A DNA stretch of 64,000 bases from contig CAMWPB010000002.1 in NCBI GenBank assembly GCA_947176065.1, positions 1-64,000 of the forward strand, written 5' to 3'. Below, in pieces: positions 62,701 to 64,000 of the stretch (position 1 is the first letter of the stretch; every line of letters begins with the position of its first letter). The translations under genes were made by a program, and so were the position numbers. This DNA is from an uncultured Lachnospiraceae bacterium (GTDB taxonomy: Bacteria > Bacillota > Clostridia > Lachnospirales > Lachnospiraceae). The notes beneath the pieces were generated by a model. It searched no databases. It was not told the DNA's origin and worked only from the letters and a program-made list of their open reading frames with translations.

Positions 62701-64000
62701 ATGAAAAGTAGCCGGAGATATGTTTTTATATTACTTTGTGTATGCGCTTTGGTTATGCTTTTTTTGACAATATATTTTATAAAAAGAGATTCTGTGTCAG
62801 AGGAAAATACGGTAACCTGCCGCGAGTGGATTGAAATGTTAACAGAGCAGATGGGGATACAGGAGTACACAGCGGAAACGGACACCAATTTTGATGGAGA
62901 AGATTTTGCGACCGGACAATTTATCGCAGTGACTGCAATGAAAGCGGTTGGAGAAAGTAAATTCAGAATTAGTTTAGGCACAAAAGATGCCATAACAGAC
63001 GATACATATGTAGAATTTGCGCTGGAATATGGGATTGTGGAAGAAGAAAGACTAAAAAAGGGTTTTACCAGAGAAGAATGCGAACAGGTTTTGGAAACGC
63101 TTAAACGTTTATACTTCACTGAATTTTGGAAAGACAATTATTCTGATGTTGTGTATCATGATGATGTGATTGAATTATCTCCAAAATCTGTACTGCGAAG
63201 TGACATAAACGGCACTGAAATTGCGGTTACGGATGATGTGATTCGGTCCTGTAAAACGGGAGATATCATTGTATTTACACAGGAGAATACGAATCTCAAA
63301 CTTGCAAGGAAAATTATCGATATAGATTCGGCCGGGACATTAACGCTTGACACTGTGGAATTGAATGAGGTGGTGGAATCCCTTACTGTGTCGGATATTG
63401 TGGAAGTGACTTTTGACGATATCATGCGCTATTATGGGTTAGACAAAAAGACAGGCGCATCCAATGATTTGCTGCACCGGCAGACTGATAGCAGTTTTAT
63501 GGACGCTTCTTTATTTTCCGGTTCGGTAAACAGCGAAGGCTATAAACTTACCGTCACTACACAGGGGGAGGATGAAAAAAGAGGCATCGTAGTACAAATT
63601 ACGGAGAACGCAACAGGGATAACCTATACAATTCCGATCAGTGATAAAGTCAGCAGGAATGATGATTATGCTGCAGAAATAAATATAGATAAAATATGCG
63701 TCGGAGGGCAGGTTGATTATTCGTTTTTGGGTGGTTTGAAGTATGCAGAAGCAGCGGTGGATGCGCATGCAACATTTAAAAGTGAGATCAAAGCAGAAAA
63801 AGAGAAGCCAATTCTCTTATTTGAAACACCCGTTCCGTTGGGAAATGGCATTCTGGGGGCAAAGATAAAGCTTTATCTGGTTCTTTCAGTGAACGGGAAT
63901 ATTACGTTTGAAGCGGAACTTCCGATAGAAGCGTCGGTATCTTATGAACAAAACAGAGGATTGAGAAAGTTTGATCACCGTATTGCGGTTGAAGACCCGA
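62701..64000 (+). CDS. Large membrane-anchored surface protein (3' end outside window)
   Basis: An uninterrupted frame of 433 codons runs from ATG 62701 (AAAGGA upstream) past the window end. It begins MKSSRRYVFILLCVCALVML, a signal anchor. A helical region follows (FIAVTAMKAVG, DTYVEFALEYGIVEEERLKKG, FTREECEQVLETLKRLY) with an SLH-like look, typical of wall-attached proteins. Later parts are beta-rich (GYKLTVTTQGEDE, VDYSFLGGLKYAEAAVDA). I do not recognise a complete family. It is AT-richer than the polysaccharide region. Confidence 0.8.
   Translation, partial: MKSSRRYVFILLCVCALVMLFLTIYFIKRDSVSEENTVTCREWIEMLTEQMGIQEYTAETDTNFDGEDFATGQFIAVTAMKAVGESKFRISLGTKDAITDDTYVEFALEYGIVEEERLKKGFTREECEQVLETLKRLYFTEFWKDNYSDVVYHDDVIELSPKSVLRSDINGTEIAVTDDVIRSCKTGDIIVFTQENTNLKLARKIIDIDSAGTLTLDTVELNEVVESLTVSDIVEVTFDDIMRYYGLDKKTGASNDLLHRQTDSSFMDASLFSGSVNSEGYKLTVTTQGEDEKRGIVVQITENATGITYTIPISDKVSRNDDYAAEINIDKICVGGQVDYSFLGGLKYAEAAVDAHATFKSEIKAEKEKPILLFETPVPLGNGILGAKIKLYLVLSVNGNITFEAELPIEASVSYEQNRGLRKFDHRIAVEDP

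Overview
The window reads as a chromosomal segment of a Lachnospiraceae-type clostridium (Bacillota). Support for this: strong GGAGG-type ribosome sites, Gram-positive envelope genes (LytR-CpsA-Psr, GH25 lysozymes, CspB-like subtilase, lipoproteins, PTS with HPr), roughly 50 % GC with some AT-rich islands, and many GT2 proteins like those of rhamnan-type wall polysaccharides. The genus cannot be fixed from the sequence. Almost all genes lie on the + strand. No rRNA, tRNA, CRISPR array, transposase or phage gene was recognised.

Region 1-14.6 kb. The dTDP-rhamnose genes rfbB, rfbA and rfbC (no rfbD in the window) are interleaved with two membrane-anchored GH25 proteins and a five-gene module: CotH-kinase protein, small membrane protein, carbohydrate-binding lipoprotein, VTC polyphosphate-polymerase domain and DUF4956. 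A Wzm/Wzt-type polysaccharide ABC exporter follows, its two genes separated by a 223-bp structured inverted-repeat element.

Region 14.6-34.1 kb. A methyltransferase fused to a kinase-like domain (similar in architecture to WbdD chain terminators) leads a set of large GT2 glycosyltransferases, a phosphohexomutase, a MoxR ATPase with a DUF58-transglutaminase fusion, a polyprenyl-phosphate sugar transferase, an LCP ligase and another GT2. Together these can make sugar nucleotides, build, cap and export a glycan, and attach it to the wall. Two copies of a structured repeat with compensatory stem changes flank one GT gene.

Region 34-47.4 kb. glmS, an HtrA protease, ClpX, a subtilase whose catalytic Ser position is Cys, an AT-rich orphan gene, a BMP-type lipoprotein, a DUF5722 putative glycosidase lipoprotein, a GT2, an LspA-like peptidase and a divergent carbamate kinase.

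Region 47.4-60.3 kb. An EAL phosphodiesterase with a degenerate GGDEF domain; a LacI regulator divergent from a xylulokinase/DUF4867/fucose-arabinose isomerase operon; a protein with two FliD-C-like repeats but no flagellar context; and a glucose-type PTS operon (EIIA, EI, HPr, EIIBC) behind a leader containing a terminator. This HPr keeps His15 but has Lys at position 46.

Region 60.3-64 kb. A ribbon-helix-helix regulator divergent from AT-richer genes for a triple-repeat lipoprotein, a coiled-coil membrane protein, and a membrane-anchored protein that runs off the end.
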